In this document: one piece after another, positions 42,481 to 53,905 of the stretch | How positions within the stretch are numbered: the stretch's first letter is position 1 | How the letters are laid out: the number at the start of each line of letters is the position of its first letter | NCBI GenBank assembly: GCA_949987705.1 | Contig: OX465282.1 | Span: 1,228,501 to 1,292,500, forward strand | Reading direction: 5' to 3' | Length of the DNA stretch: 64,000 nt | Source: Thereva unica | Taxonomy: Eukaryota > Arthropoda > Insecta > Diptera > Therevidae | The notes under the pieces: model-generated | Database searches by the model: none | Told to the model about the DNA's origin: nothing | What the model saw: only the letters and a program-made list of their open reading frames with translations | Translations under genes and position numbers: made by a program

Positions 42481-44321
42481 CAGCGCCGGCCCTAGGGTAA
42501 AGCGAGTGGAGCGGTCGCTCTAGGCGCCAGGTGGTAAGGGGCGCCAAAATAAATGCAAAAAACAATTTCGAGCAAAAAATAAAATTTTGATGGAACTTTT
42601 TGAAGGCCTTGTTTATAGCTAACCAAGTCTATGTACTCAAGAATATGACTCGAATACGGCACAAGCAGGGAGGACTGACTCCAAGAACGATCATACATGG
42701 CCTTAGACCACATCCTGCTCGAGATCCATGGAGCATACTGAATATGGCGGATCTATACTCGATAAAAACCGCAATCCTAATGTGTAAACATTCTTCCTGA
42801 AGTTATGAATGGTACTGCGTGAATGTACTACTAACGATGGACTGCGGATAGCAGGCGAACTTCGGTTTGAATTAGCCTTCCATTGATGATACGGAGCTCT
42901 GCCATGGGCGACCGTACTTTCTCGCCGAGCTCGTGGTATCAATAAAAAATTACCTTAAAAAAACTTTTGGAGATGGAGGACTTCTTAACGCTCCAAACAT
43001 TTCTGGGGCTCCCACAGCTCCCAAAAGAACGACCCGCAAGGCCATTTAGATATTTTTGTATCCACGCTTCAAGGTGTCGAATGTGGTCCCAGTGAAGGAA
43101 CGTTTTCGGGATTCTTCTTTAGAGAGAGCAGTCTGAGCCCCTAAACCCAGGGATGGAGTATGTTGAAATCATTCCTTCATTGGGAGATCTCCTTAGATCT
43201 CCTGCAGAAGTAAGAGCACCTAATCGGAGAGGCGAATCGAAAAACGACTGCTTTCAGAAGACGGGGTGGCGCAGCCCGAAAACGTTTTATGCGATATCTG
43301 GAAGCTGGCTACTCCCGTGTAGAGGCTGGTAGGGTCTGCGTGGCCCCCGAGGAAGAAAGGGATACCGATTTTCTTAATAAGAAGAGGGTTAGATCATCTG
43401 GATGTTCTCTAGAGCATAATAACCCGGGGAAAAGTGCGAAGGCTTTGGCCATACGGTTTGAAAAGCCTTCAGAAAAGTCGGACGCACCCATAATGAAGTC
43501 TAGAACGAGTCCAAAGCCGACCTTCTGTCAAGTAGCGGAAAGTGTCAGAATTGGCGTGCTTTGCGACTAACAATCCGGAGACTCTTCTGATCACGATACA
43601 ACTAGTTACCGGGCAAGGAAGTCTTCTGCAGGCGGTAGCCGAATTGGTTCAGGGCTCAGAACAGCCCAGATCAGTAAGGGTGTTGGGCGCCCTCTATGAT
43701 GGGCCGCCTTAAGCCTTGGAAGGAGCAAGCCTTGTTGCTGTAAATGGGAATAAGCTGCCGCGCAGCCTTTTTGAAATCGGGTACTTTCCGGCTACACCAG
43801 AGGACCTACTGGTATTATGTTGAACGGATAGGGGTCCAAAAGGAGACCCTAAGGTGTAGAATACTCCACAAAGTGCACTGCATAAAATTCACAGAGATGA
43901 CGTTGTCAGGTTGGTGAACACTGCAATTTTGGGCTGATGGCAAGAGAAGCCTCTTTTAACGAGAAGATGACTCTCTCCACCATCTCAACCTTACTAGCTG
44001 GGGCAAGCCCTAATGCCCAACCATGCAATACAACCAACCAAATAGCCTCCAAAGTAGGTGGTGCTGTTGGCGAAACGTCAGGGAAGCAACTCTGAGAAAA
44101 CATAGTTCCTCTATTGCCGCTACAGGCGGAACTGTAACCCTAAAACCACCATCGAAATCCTTATGGGGTCCCAAGCCCACAAAGGCTTGCAAAAGGGGAG
44201 ATAGAATCCCGTAAGGAAATGGCAGGCCGGCAGTACTCGATTTATGTGAAGTGAAGCGTCGAACAAAGGGCGCCGAAAGACATTCACGCTCCACCCTCAA
44301 CAAAGGCTAGGGCCGGCGCTG
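42481..44321. mobile_element. 1.84-kb hAT element with perfect 8-bp target duplication
   Basis: The ends CAGCGCCGGCCCTAGGGTAA and the inverse of CAGCGCCGGCCCTAGCCTTT share 15 perfect terminal bases. The flanks are identical ACCAGCGG at 42473-42480 and 44322-44329. The left subterminal part (GAGCGGTCGCTCTAGGCGCC, then AAGGGGCGCC) and the right one (CGGCGCCCTTTGTTCG, inverted) have the usual hAT-MITE look. No hAT transposase is readable. Instead the interior holds a plus-strand coding-like cargo at about 42975-44100. Confidence 0.92.
42975..44100 (+). pseudogene. Coding-like cargo inside the hAT element, retroelement ORF1-like
   Basis: Frames on the plus strand read ISGAPTAPKRTTRKA near 43005, SEKSDAPIMKSRTSPKPTFC then QVAESVRIGVLCD near 43460-43567, and, after a frame change, NNPETLLITIQL and LLQAVAELVQGSEQP near 43575-43670, then NGNKLPRSLFEIGYFPATPE near 43745. 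The wording recalls the insect DUF4780-type domain found in proteins of transposon origin, but that assignment is from memory and weak. Stops and frameshifts show it is dead. Either the hAT element captured it or another element inserted here and lost its ends. Confidence 0.35.
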
Positions 44322-44454
44322 ACCAGCGGTCGTCAATCCAAATGCATTGGCTTGACACTAACAGATAAGTAAACCTAATGACCATTGTTATAGGAGATAA
44401 TTTTATTTTTGTAGTAAAAGCTTCACAAAGCAACTTTAAGGACCTAATGCACAT

Positions 44455-44794
44455 ACAGGCCGCCGGCAGGCCTCGGCCTTTCAGAGCAGGTCGGCGCCCC
44501 TTCAAAGCCACACATTACTCTGTCTGATTTAAGGATAGGGGCTTGCGGCACCTACTTAACAGGCCGTGGACTCATTAATTCCGTAGATACACAGGCGAAA
44601 ACGACAGTTTAGGGTGGCGGTGTCAACGAATTCTTCAAACTGAATAGAAATGCAGATCCTCAGTCACGGACTGACGATAAATACCCATAGACATAAAGAT
44701 TTTCGTTTTCCTAAACTGCCGGCGTCTGTGAGTGTCTGGCGAAAGTTGGCCTCAAGGCGAGAAACTTTAAGGCCACGGCCTGCCGGCGGCCTGT
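44455..44794. mobile_element. 340-bp TIR element, ACAGGCCGCCGGC ends
   Basis: The left end ACAGGCCGCCGGCAGGCCTC then GGCC matches the inverse of the right end (GGCCACGGCCTGCCGGCGGC then CTGT) at about 22 of 24 positions. The terminal repeat contains a palindromic GGCCGCCGGCAGGCC core. No coding is visible. A target duplication is not clear, though ATGCAC occurs on both sides at unequal distance. The same terminus starts a repeat at 39297. The superfamily is not assigned. Confidence 0.65.
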
Positions 44795-45149
44795 ACGTTC
44801 GAATGCACTATGTCTCCGGCGGCTGAGAAACCGTAGATATACATAATGATATACATATGTATCAGAGTAGCAAGTGCCTGTCATCACAGATCTCCTAGAA
44901 GCGCTGACCTATACAGCCCTGACCTGGTTGGCAAAGATGCAAGAGAGTAGATACTCAAAAAATATCTCAAATGGTGTTATAAGGAACCACAGCACCAATG
45001 AATACGTACCATTCCGCAGCGTTGGCGGCAATGCTAAACTACCTCCACTCCTTTTTGATGTAAAAAAAAGGAGCAGATAGCACCGCTCTTCGAATAGTAG
45101 TGGGAAATAAATTTCAACAAGTTGATGGTTGTATTTAACCCGTAAACCT

Positions 45150-45240
45150 ATTTGCAACTGTCATTCACAGATGGATCCAAAATTGAAGAATGAGCCGTGA
45201 ACTCCACCCCAGGTGACGACTAGCAATAACTCTAGCCTAC
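45150..45240 (+). pseudogene. Possible RNase H scrap of a non-LTR element
   Basis: Reading LQLSFTDGSKIEE then a stop, this has the FTDGSKIE.G start of the RNase H domain that follows RT in I-, R1- and LOA-group elements. Nothing further of the domain is readable downstream, and the preceding 300 bp shows no RT. I keep it as a low-confidence scrap. Confidence 0.3.
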
Positions 45241-45339
45241 TCTAATAGTTTTTTACGCAAGCTGTACGGCGTAGAGATTTTGCGTCTTTCTAGGGCGAAA
45301 GACTACTAGCTGTCGGAATGCCTTATGAGGACTGCCATT

Positions 45340-45710
45340 AATTTGGTGTGGATTTGGTGTAAATTGGTGTTAAATATTATTTTAGTGTTGATTCAGTGCT
45401 AACTGGTGTTGATTTGCTGGGTACTGGTCTTAATTGACCTTAATTTCGTCCTCTTTTGCTGTTAAAGGTCTTTTCACATCACAAAAATCTAAACTGGAAA
45501 CGCAGACTGGACACTTTTACTGCACAACAATTTGTATGAGAGAAAAGCATATGAAATTTCGGTGTAATAAAAAAGCTCCAATTTGCGTTTCCACTTTGCG
45601 TTTGCAATGTAAATTGGTCTAAATTGTTGCTAATTGGATTTAATATTGTGGTAACTGGTTTTAGTATACGTTAATTTAGTGTTCATTTCGTGTTGACTCA
45701 AGAGCGAGTT
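45340..45710. repeat. Degenerate TTGGTGTTAAT-type repeat, interrupted
   Basis: Variants of TTGGTGTAAATTGGTGTTAA recur at 45343-45440 and again at 45605-45700. In between (about 45462-45612) is a different 150-bp block whose two ends (CTAAACTGGAAACGCA; TGCGTTTCCACTTTGCG) are partly inverted, so a small element may have inserted into an older short-period array. Confidence 0.45.
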
Positions 45711-45719
45711 TTAAACATG

Positions 45720-46945
45720 CCCCTAGATGAATTTGACCGTTCTGTTGGGTATTACTAATTGTAAACAAATTTCGTCATGAAATTAATTTAACGATACCCA
45801 CTGTTCAATTAGTTCAAGCTTCTGTTAATATTTGTTCAATAAAAGTCCCCGCACAAAAGGACCAATAACGTTAAATTAAACCCATTAAAACAGTCATTGA
45901 ATTTTAAATTAAACATTAACCATAATTGTTCAATAATTTAATTTAGGGTCTACTCTTAAAATTTGTACAAAAATTAAAATTCACTAAAATTTGGCAACAG
46001 ACCTTTTCCCGCCCGTCCACAATGTAAATTCGTGTCAAAGGTGGAGATAGTAAATTAATGGAAATAATTTATGTAATCGCCAATTCCCAGTCAAAGTGCC
46101 ACAAAACTGTGGATGCGCCCCCCGCCATGATCGATATTTTCATTTTGTTATAGTATTTCATCGGATGTAGTTTATCAACGGATGAGCGGTGGGAAAAAAA
46201 TTTTATATTGAAGGGTTCGTTATATGTATCAAGGATTAAATTTCCGTCATTTTGTATATATGGAATTGATTAAAATGAATTTAAAAAGGATGGCAATGAT
46301 GGTTTGTTCATGTCCATATTGCGATGTTATTGTTACCTGGAACAGAGGTAGAAAATGGCATGAAATTGAATTAATGACAATGATTGATGCGTGAATTCAT
46401 TGATATCTTGTCAAATTGATCAGGTCTAGTTTTTTCTGTAGTTGATTGCTGTTTGACTTTTTGTTTACAAAAGATTTAAAAGTTTCGAAATAAAAACAAA
46501 AACCTGCAAAAACAAACCAGAAATATAGAAGACTTATAGCATTGGAAAGAGCATCTCGGAAACTATTGGGGAAACGAATGAATTCAGACGCAAAAGCTTC
46601 TCTAAAAGTTTACTGACAACTCACAAGGAACCAGCTTTGCATACGAACAAAGTGACTTTTTTTAGCTCACGTTTTGGTACCATGCATATTTACTAAGCTG
46701 GTCCTTGCAGACAGGGCTTTCAGCATCGTTTTCACAAAAAGCCAAATGCATAATGGTGAGCAGGACGGGCATATCTCCACGATACTCTCGCTGAGCACCT
46801 GTATTCATATACCGAAGGTTTTAAAGTGAACTTTCACTACAGACTCATGGTAACCAACGGGGCCTTAGTATGATGGAATAGATTCAAGACTTTCATATCC
46901 AAATCAAGTAGATTCAAAAAATGGTCTGAATCGGGGCCATTCAAT
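45720..46945. other. No gene recognised
   Basis: AT-rich DNA; nothing supportable was seen on either strand. Confidence 0.5.
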
Positions 46946-46950
46946 GTATG

Positions 46951-47448
46951 GCCATTCATACACGAGGGATCATGGTTCTGCAACCAAAAGCTTTGCTCCA
47001 AGTTTCCTGAAAATACACGGAGCAATAGCAAAGGAAGCAGCTTTTGTGTTGCTACGCAATGATTGTTTGTATTAGTGAGATGTCAAATATTTTGACTTTG
47101 GTCAGATATTTTGACTCTGATAATGTAAATCAGTTCATTACTATTAATAAATAGATATCATAATGGATAAAAATAGTGCGTTGGTGATTTCAGCTGCAGC
47201 TGCAGCGGTAGCATGTTTTTTCACTTTTAATTTGTGACTGTTTGAAAGTTTATTATTTTTAACTCCATGGCAACGTATTTATTCTTATTTGTGTGAGTGC
47301 GTGCTTTCCGTGTTCGCAGGTCGAAAACAGGAGCACAAAAGTCTCCACCGAAGCACGAAACTCTCCACATCTCCACATCTCCGCACGCCTCCCTTGCCCA
47401 AAAAAAGCTTTTGCTCCGGAACCATGCTCCCTCGTGTATGAATGGCCT
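46951..47448. repeat. ~500-bp inverted repeat, 45-bp arms
   Basis: GGCCATTCATACACGAGGGA then TCATGGTTCTG..CAAAAGC at 46951-46996 pairs with the inverse of 47404-47448 (GGCCATTCATACACGAGGGA then GCATGGTTCCGGAGCAAAAG) with only a few mismatches. The ~410-bp loop has no recognised gene. It may be a foldback element or a local inverted duplication. No target duplication was found. Confidence 0.6.
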
Positions 47449-47508
47449 ATGACTACCACAAGACTGTGCCCAACTTGATACAGCTTTAGGTAAAAGCGCT
47501 GCCGTGTA

Positions 47509-48961
47509 CAGGGGCGACGCTTTTATAGGTGCGAATGGTGCACTTGCACCGGGCGCTATTTGTCGGGGGCGCAATTTCAGAAATTAAGATTTAAAAAATT
47601 TAAAACTTTAAAAAATAAAATAAAAAAATTGAAAGTGCAAGAAATTACACAAATTTACCCCATTTATGTCCCTGTACTTTCTCATGCAAGAAAAAACAGG
47701 GAACTGGAACTCACTTCTCTTGGTGTGGGAAGTTTCTAGAGATTTTTGCTTCAATATTCAAGAAATTGGGGAAAAAATCTCCCAAGCGGGAGAAAAATCG
47801 CTCATTTACTTATTTGGAACACTTTTTGAAAATTCTGTATAAGCAAATTCTGCAAACTAAAGTTCCGATGGCTCTATATTGTGTACTGCTGTTTACGGTG
47901 ATTGATATAAAATTTAAGGCGCCGTTGTTGCACTTTTAAATTCTGTTTCAAGAATTGTTAAAAGAGGTTAATTAACTAAAATGATGAGAACAAAACTCCT
48001 TGTGTCGAGAACCCCTCTTTAATTGGTCTTTTCCGTTTGCTCCTTTATACCCAGAAAGTTCAATTCAATTCGTATAAGTAGCTTCACGGGTCGCATGTTC
48101 AGTTTATGCTTGAAATGGTTGTTGCTTTTTTTGCCAGAAGTTCGAAATGCGAAAGCTTACTGGAATGATATATGTATATACCATTATTGCAGTTGATTAC
48201 TCTCTTTTGAGCGAGCTTTTACGTTCAATCACATTTCATGTTCTGTTGGGCAAACTCAGGCTTTATTTTTCCTGAGTTCAATATGTGAAAATGTATGGGA
48301 ACTCAGGCAAAAATTGCAATTCAGTGCACCACATTGCTCGAACTTACGCAGTTCGGCCGGTGAAGCCTGAGTATTACTGTCTAACAAATTAATGTGGCCT
48401 GTTTCTCCCGGGCCAACCAATAAAAATCGGCTGTAATCGTCTCCTTTGGAAATTCGATGAAGAATCGCATGGGTTTTCACAAACGCCAACTTTTCCAATA
48501 AACTATACATTAGAATGCTTTACCTTGTTGTTGTTACTTTTAATATTAATTTCCATTTCTTTTCTTTTCATTTCCTAGTAAAAGGGATACAAAAACAACA
48601 ATAACCACACAGCTGTGAAAAAGTTGATTCAAAGATTCCGGGGAAAAATTGAGATTTTCAAAAAAACTACCCGCCCCATCGCCTTCGACTACTCTTTTCT
48701 CAACAAATGACGTTTTTAGCATATTTTTGTTTGTTGGATTTTGACCCATGTGAAACTTCCTATCTATGTAATCTGTTTTTATGTTATACGCATTATTATT
48801 CTGCAATCTTAAATTTTGCGCAAACTATGAAAATTATTTCTGCCATTCAGCGATTGTTTGTGTCGTTTTCCATTGTCCTTCACTGCGTTCAAAAATGAAC
48901 AGCTTATGGGGTGCAATATGGCATAGTGCACCGTGCGCAAAAAACCCAAGCGCCGGCCCTG
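47509..48961. mobile_element. hAT MITE, GGCCGGCGC family, copy B (1453 bp)
   Basis: The ends CAGGGGCGACGCTTTTATAG and the inverse of CAGGGCCGGCGCTTGGGTTT are flanked by GCCGTGTA (47501-47508) and GCCGTGTG (48962-48969), an 8-bp target duplication with one change. The subterminal TGCACTTGCACCGGGCGCTA, and CACTGCGTTCAAAAATGAAC near the right end, match copy C. The interior is much longer than in copies A and C and has no recognisable coding. Frames such as 48256-48510 (minus) lack motifs, so the extra DNA may be an older insertion or the remains of the parent element. Confidence 0.88.
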
Positions 48962-48989
48962 GCCGTGTGGCTCAAAAGAAATTGTCAAC

Positions 48990-49195
48990 TGGGTGATGGC
49001 TTTGCTTAGAATCGACGTTAATTTACTCTGACAGTGAAGCATCATCAAATATTGTATGTAAACGATCTAGGAACTCTCAATCAAGTTATTCTTGTTTGGG
49101 TTCCAGGTTATCGGCGCTTCGAAAGTAGTGGATGTCCTGGGCAGGTAACGCTTTGAACCAACTATTGAAGGATTTTGCCAGATTAGAAAAGCGAG
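48990..49195 (+). pseudogene. RNase H fragment of a non-LTR element
   Basis: The plus strand reads VNLLSDSEASSN near 49015 (catalytic Asp of the SDS.AA.. block) and, after a frameshift, VILVWVPGYRRFESSGCPGQ near 49086, the VWVPGH.G..GNE.AD block with its His replaced by Tyr and its last Asp lost. It is a short relic of an element with an RT-RNase H order, directly 3' of the hAT copy B. Confidence 0.6.
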
Positions 49196-49199
49196 CCTT

Positions 49200-51182
49200 T
49201 GACAATGGTTAAGCTAAGCCGAAGGTTGCCATCTTCTAAGAAATTTCTACGATAATTGTTGGCGATTTGGAGTATACATGGTCATGGCATAGCAGTTTCT
49301 TGGTGGAAACTTGGTGGAAGAAAAAGAGTGGGTGATAAGATTGACCCCTGTGGGATATCGGCAGAGAATCGATATTGTCCAGTAGTATCTTAAAAAAACG
49401 TCCAGAAATAAAACTCTCAATCCAGTTTTTACAATGGCGTCAGCTAATAGAGTGGGGTGTTATACTATATAAAAAGGGTTTGGAGATATCTAGAGCAGCC
49501 AAACGAGACTAGCCAAATTGATGCAAGTCGAGGTGTGCGATAAATCACTCTAAGAGGTGGAGGAACAGTGAAGTCTGAACGACAAATCGCAAGGCAAACA
49601 GTGTAACCAAATGACCTAAAAATATAAAAAAAATATACGGGTTGTATTTTAATAGATCAAGTGTTGGTCATGGTACTTTTGGACCTTATACCATTCCATG
49701 AAGTATAAGATGAGAAGAAAGATGCGTAGATCTTAGGGTTATCAATCTGGATGACATTTGCTCGTGGAGAAATCGGAAGTTATCCCATCACTTGTAACAT
49801 TATTTAGTTATTTATTGGAGTTACACTGGGGTTAATCGATTACCCATATGAGCACATTTTGTATATCAAAGATGATTTTATAATTGATTAGGCTTTGACT
49901 TAAAAAAAAGCCAAACGCACAACTCATTCCACTTAATAAAATTGGGTAATAAATACTTCTACAGTTTCAAAAAGCAACTCACGTACAAGTAGTACATAAA
50001 GGAGCTCCTCTTGTTCTTTGGTAAAATATCACTTTCAAGAAAGGAAACGTTCACGTCTCTCTACAAAAGGAATCCCCCAAAGCACTTGGATTCACATCAA
50101 ATTATATGAACTTGATTAGATGCGTGTTCCTTCCCATGCTCTCGCACCGTATTCCCACGATAGACAGCACACGTTTGGCATTATCCTTTGCTTGTTCCTT
50201 TAGCGATGGCAGCACCCCCCATACAGTTGCCACATTAGACTACGACTTATGACTATCTTTTCAAACATTCAATATGAATCAGCAATATTCTCTGCACATT
50301 TATATAACATTTTTTTTTTTTTTTTTTTTTCTAAAAGTAATTTGATACCGAAATTTTTATCGTAAAGATCCTCTTACACCCCCACCCTCCACATTCAACA
50401 GTTATACAAACACATTCCTGGATAAAATTTAATGGGGTTTAACTGCATTCATCGTTCACAGGTATTTGCTAAAGGTGAGCCGGGGATAACGTTTTTTGTG
50501 CTGCTTGGGGTGTGTGCTTAAATTCAATAAGGAAAGGGTTACGACTTGTTAATGCTAGACCACTTCAGTTTATTGCAGGTGAAATTTATTTATTTTTTCT
50601 TTATTGAGATTGTGTTTGTGTGATTGCTTCTTCGCTTTTTCTATAGATGGTAGTAGTCTTGGGTCCTTGGGGGATTTCTCAAATTGCACTACAGAATTTT
50701 TATTAATCCTGATTTTAGATTTTAGAGTGGCAATCAATGGTGTTTGAGATTGATTACTGTAATATCGAGGAGTTTTACGCTTGCGTTTATTTCGAGTTTG
50801 GAAAATTGTTCACGTTTTACGATGCTCCCGGATTCATTTGTCGATGGGAATGAAAAATATGGTTCATTTAAATTCTATTTGAATATGACCTTTGTTGAGT
50901 TTATGATCGAATTCGAATCTTAGATAAAGTTTTACAATCTTGATTTATCCATCGTAATACTTAAGCCATATATCAAGAACACCTGTGGAGGAAGGTGCTT
51001 GATTGAAAGATTTTAATTAACTAGTAGTACCTAGTTGGCTAGTACTTCTTGGCGTTACAACCCCTCTTATTTTCTCCTCCAAAAAGAGTTTGTCGTTTCA
51101 GCAGCTCTAGAGTTGTTTAGTTTTAGAATTTTTGCTTTTAGCACCTTTTTTGCTTTAGTTACCTTTTACACTTTCGATCATG
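49200..51182. other. No gene recognised (2 kb)
   Basis: No coding or repeat family was recognised, apart from a T-run at 50311-50329. The stretch IDPCGISAEN near 49340 is readable but not assignable. Confidence 0.5.
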
Positions 51183-51190
51183 CAAGACAA

Positions 51191-51950
51191 CAAGGGCGGC
51201 GCTTTCATAGGTGCAAATGGAGCACTTGCACCGAGCGCAATTGCAGAAATTAAAATTTGAAAAAATTTAAAACTTTGAAAAAAAAATTGGTGATCCAATC
51301 CAATTCCAGTTAGTTCGCCTGATTTCGTTTTCTAACCTTTCTTGGCTGGCACGGTACCATAGTTCTTGATTTGTAATTCGTACTAGCGGTACTATTATAG
51401 ATCATCATTTTGGCGAGAAAGTCCAGGAAGGCTGTTAAGTGGGCTGTTTTTTTTATGTAAGATTCTACAGTAGTAACTAATACATACTGTGCAGTGACCA
51501 CCTATTATCCTTCGAAATATGAAGGCTTGGAGAACGACATAAAGACCTCTATTATGGAGATTCGAGTTTATAGTACTATATGATTTTTGGAGCCCAGGAT
51601 TGTGCTGGAATTAGTTATGGAAGTGCAGCTAGCACTGAAAAGCATCCTGGAACATTAAACAGCATTATCAGGAGAGTTTTGTGTAGTTAAAGCGCAAGCA
51701 GCCTCAGCACAAAAGCAAGATCGCGAAGCAAATCCTGATTGGACAAGGCAATTGGTGTATTTGCACCGGGCGCAATTTCAGAAAACAATTAAAAAGCTTT
51801 CTCGTACTTTCATTTTCATTTATTAAAGGAACTCAACAGAGTGTTTGTCTTTTTGCATTGTTCTTCACTGCGTTCAAAAAATGAACAGAAATGATAGGGG
51901 CGAAATATGGCATACTGCACCGGGCGCAAAAAATCCAAACGCCGGCCCTG
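51191..51950. mobile_element. hAT MITE, GGCCGGCGC family, copy C (760 bp)
   Basis: The left end CAAGGGCGGCGCTTTCATAG (with an extra A) and the inverse of CAGGGCCGGCGTTTGGATTT are flanked by perfect 8-bp copies CAAGACAA at 51183-51190 and 51951-51958. The subterminal AATGGAGCACTTGCACCGAG and CACTGCGTTCAAAAAATGAAC are shared with copy B. A minus-strand segment at 51310-51440 codes FLDFLAKMMIYN then TNYKSRTMVPCQPRK and matches a segment of copy A (18955-19030), in the same orientation relative to the element ends. Confidence 0.92.
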
Positions 51951-51959
51951 CAAGACAAC

Positions 51960-52785
51960 CCCGAGTTCTGACACGTATCTTTAGGATCGCAGGCTTAGGT
52001 CTGACTCAATCCACAAACCGATCAGTGGAAACTATTTGAAGGCAGTCGATTTACACAGGTTTAGGCTTATTAGGCTCTAAACGTATTCATACGATACCAT
52101 AGCACGCCTTAAGAGAACGTTTTCACAGGAATTTGAATGCTACACTGAAAGGGATAAATGAGAGAGAAAGAGAGAGTGGATACGGGGTCTACCGCCATTT
52201 CCCCTCAGCATTAGAGCAGCTTTAAAAAAGGATCTTAACGCATCCATTGAAAGGATGACCTATGGCCTAGGAATATAGAGATGTAGCAGAAAACGAATTT
52301 GTGATCAAGCTCAAGGTACACTTCAATGCGGTAAAACCATCTTAACATTCCAACGACGACAGAAGAAAACTATTCGCTCTGAAAGATCTCCATACGAAAT
52401 CACACGTATTAGTGAGTTAAGGCACCGCAACGTCGTCATATCTTGGAAAAGAAGTCGTCATATTTATAAATGGGCCCAAACCGGCTTACACGATTATGAT
52501 CCAGCTCACAAGAGATCAAGAATCGTTAGAAGAAGCGCCAATCAAGTAAAAGAAACGTAGCTTAGCTTTTATGGGTAGCTCTAATAGGGCATCCCGCCGC
52601 TTAAACGGTTAATATCAGGGTACTAAATTTCCGCTTAGGAGGGGTCTTCACCTAGCGGTCGGTGCACCTCCTTGTTCTCCTGGTAGTCTGGCGCTGTTGG
52701 CGTCACAGCCTTTGACAGCTGGTTAGCAGGATTCAGGAGGCATAATACTCCAACAAGACTCAAGCCCTGACTCACCCGGCTGCTA
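51960..52785. other. No assignable gene
   Basis: An open run at about 52335-52558 (QRRQKKTIRSERSPYEITRI then SELRHRNVVISWKRSRHIY) is unusually basic and could be a transposase relic, but I cannot place it. The rest shows nothing. A GAGA-rich stretch lies at 52157-52178. Confidence 0.35.
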
Positions 52786-52995
52786 AAAAAATGAACTCCT
52801 ACAGCATCCAAGAGTGCAAACGTGAGGCTCACTGCCCCCTCCTCATGCAACCACCAGACTACCCTTAACCTTTCATATTCTTTGACTATCTTCAGGTCTA
52901 GCTTGCTACTGGATGTTGCACCATTAGTTGAATGACATGACAGACTAGTGGTACAAAGAGCTTGACCATGCCACACAAAAAAAAAAATAAGGTGC
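52786..52995 (+). mobile_element. 3' end of a CR1/jockey-like retrotransposon
   Basis: NSYSIQECKREAHCPLLMQP is a degraded form of the NSYNIQEFKRKVHRHLL block. The tail family's 3' UTR follows (CTAGCTTGCTACTGGATGTT, GCACCATTAGTTGAATGACA) and ends in CACACAAAAAAAAAAA. It diverges from the copy at 42.0 kb by roughly a quarter of positions, so it is older. Confidence 0.6.
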
Positions 52996-53129
52996 GATAA
53001 CAAAAACTCAAGCTCTGCGTTATCTGCCCCTTTACAGATATAGTGAGGCACCATAGGAATGCTGCAACGAAATAGGCAATTGCCGGCCGACCGACCCAAT
53101 TCTTGATGACCAATCTTAGCTAAGCTGCA

Positions 53130-53640
53130 GAAAGTTTCCGGATTAGCGGAGGGGAGGAGGTGTTTCTAGAATTTTCGGAGGATTTGCCTCATTGAAAAAA
53201 ATTTGATCCATTGTTGACCTATTTTTTCTGAATCCAGCTTGGTATTCACTTACTGCTTCTGCATAAGGTTCCAGTCTGGCTTTAATTGTGTTTTGTAATT
53301 ATTTTATATACTGTGCTTAAAAGGGATATGCCTACATATTTTTCACAGTTGAATTGGGCAGATAACGTACATTGGGCAGATAATATTTTGCTCCAAATCT
53401 TCCGGCATCTATCATTGACTTGTGTATTTCGCAGCCTACTCCTTAGTGATGCTCCCTTCCGCAGCTGTAGAATATCCTGCAGTTGCCAAGGTCCGTCTAC
53501 TATCTATCTGATCGCTTGTAATTTTATTTTAAATCTACTCACTTCGTCTAATAGTGACTTAACAGCTGCAGCTCTACATACTTTGCGTGCTCCTCGTTCC
53601 GAAAATCATTTCCAGGTGTTGTTGCCGTAATTGTTATCAT
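53130..53640 (-). mobile_element. Fragment of the RTE-like element seen at 56-61 kb
   Basis: The segment 53195-53410 matches 60430-60640 closely in the same direction (TTGACCTATTTTTTCTGAAT, then CCAGCTTGGTATTCACTTAC, and TGTATTGGGCAGATAA-like words), covering the RT region around GFRRNRSTM and upstream. It is broken by stops and deletions. It lies next to an RTE-type head at 53640-53900, which may be part of the same insertion with the middle deleted. Confidence 0.65.
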
Positions 53641-53905
53641 TTTTTCCGTCCGCTCCGAGGCTTTGCTTCGGATTTCTGATCTGATGTGTTTTACAGGGTC
53701 CGGTAGCTAGCCCCACGCCCAACCTCACACGTAACCGTGAATTATACCCCTTAGGATAGGGTGACCCAGCTATACCCTCGGGGACTGGGTACCTCCGTCG
53801 TCGATGGCACCAGTGAGGATGTGACGGGACGATTTTGACACCGATTTTTGAATTAAGCTTTTTTTGTGTGTGAGGTATTGGGTCCAAAAGTACTGCGGTC
53901 ATTCA
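53640..53905 (-). mobile_element. 5' head region of an RTE-like element
   Basis: The minus strand is open for 98 codons (53902-53606) and reads YPVPEGIAGSPYPKGYNSRL, then RVRLGVGLATGPCKTHQIRN, then PKQSLGADGKNDNNYGNNTW. As far as I recall, this phrase precedes the endonuclease in some insect RTE-like elements. The frame is unusually well preserved compared with the RT fragment beside it. Confidence 0.5.

Noticed and set aside
49310..49560. A coding run IDPCGISAEN suggesting an RT tail
   Set aside because: Stops on both sides and no second conserved block; it may be chance.
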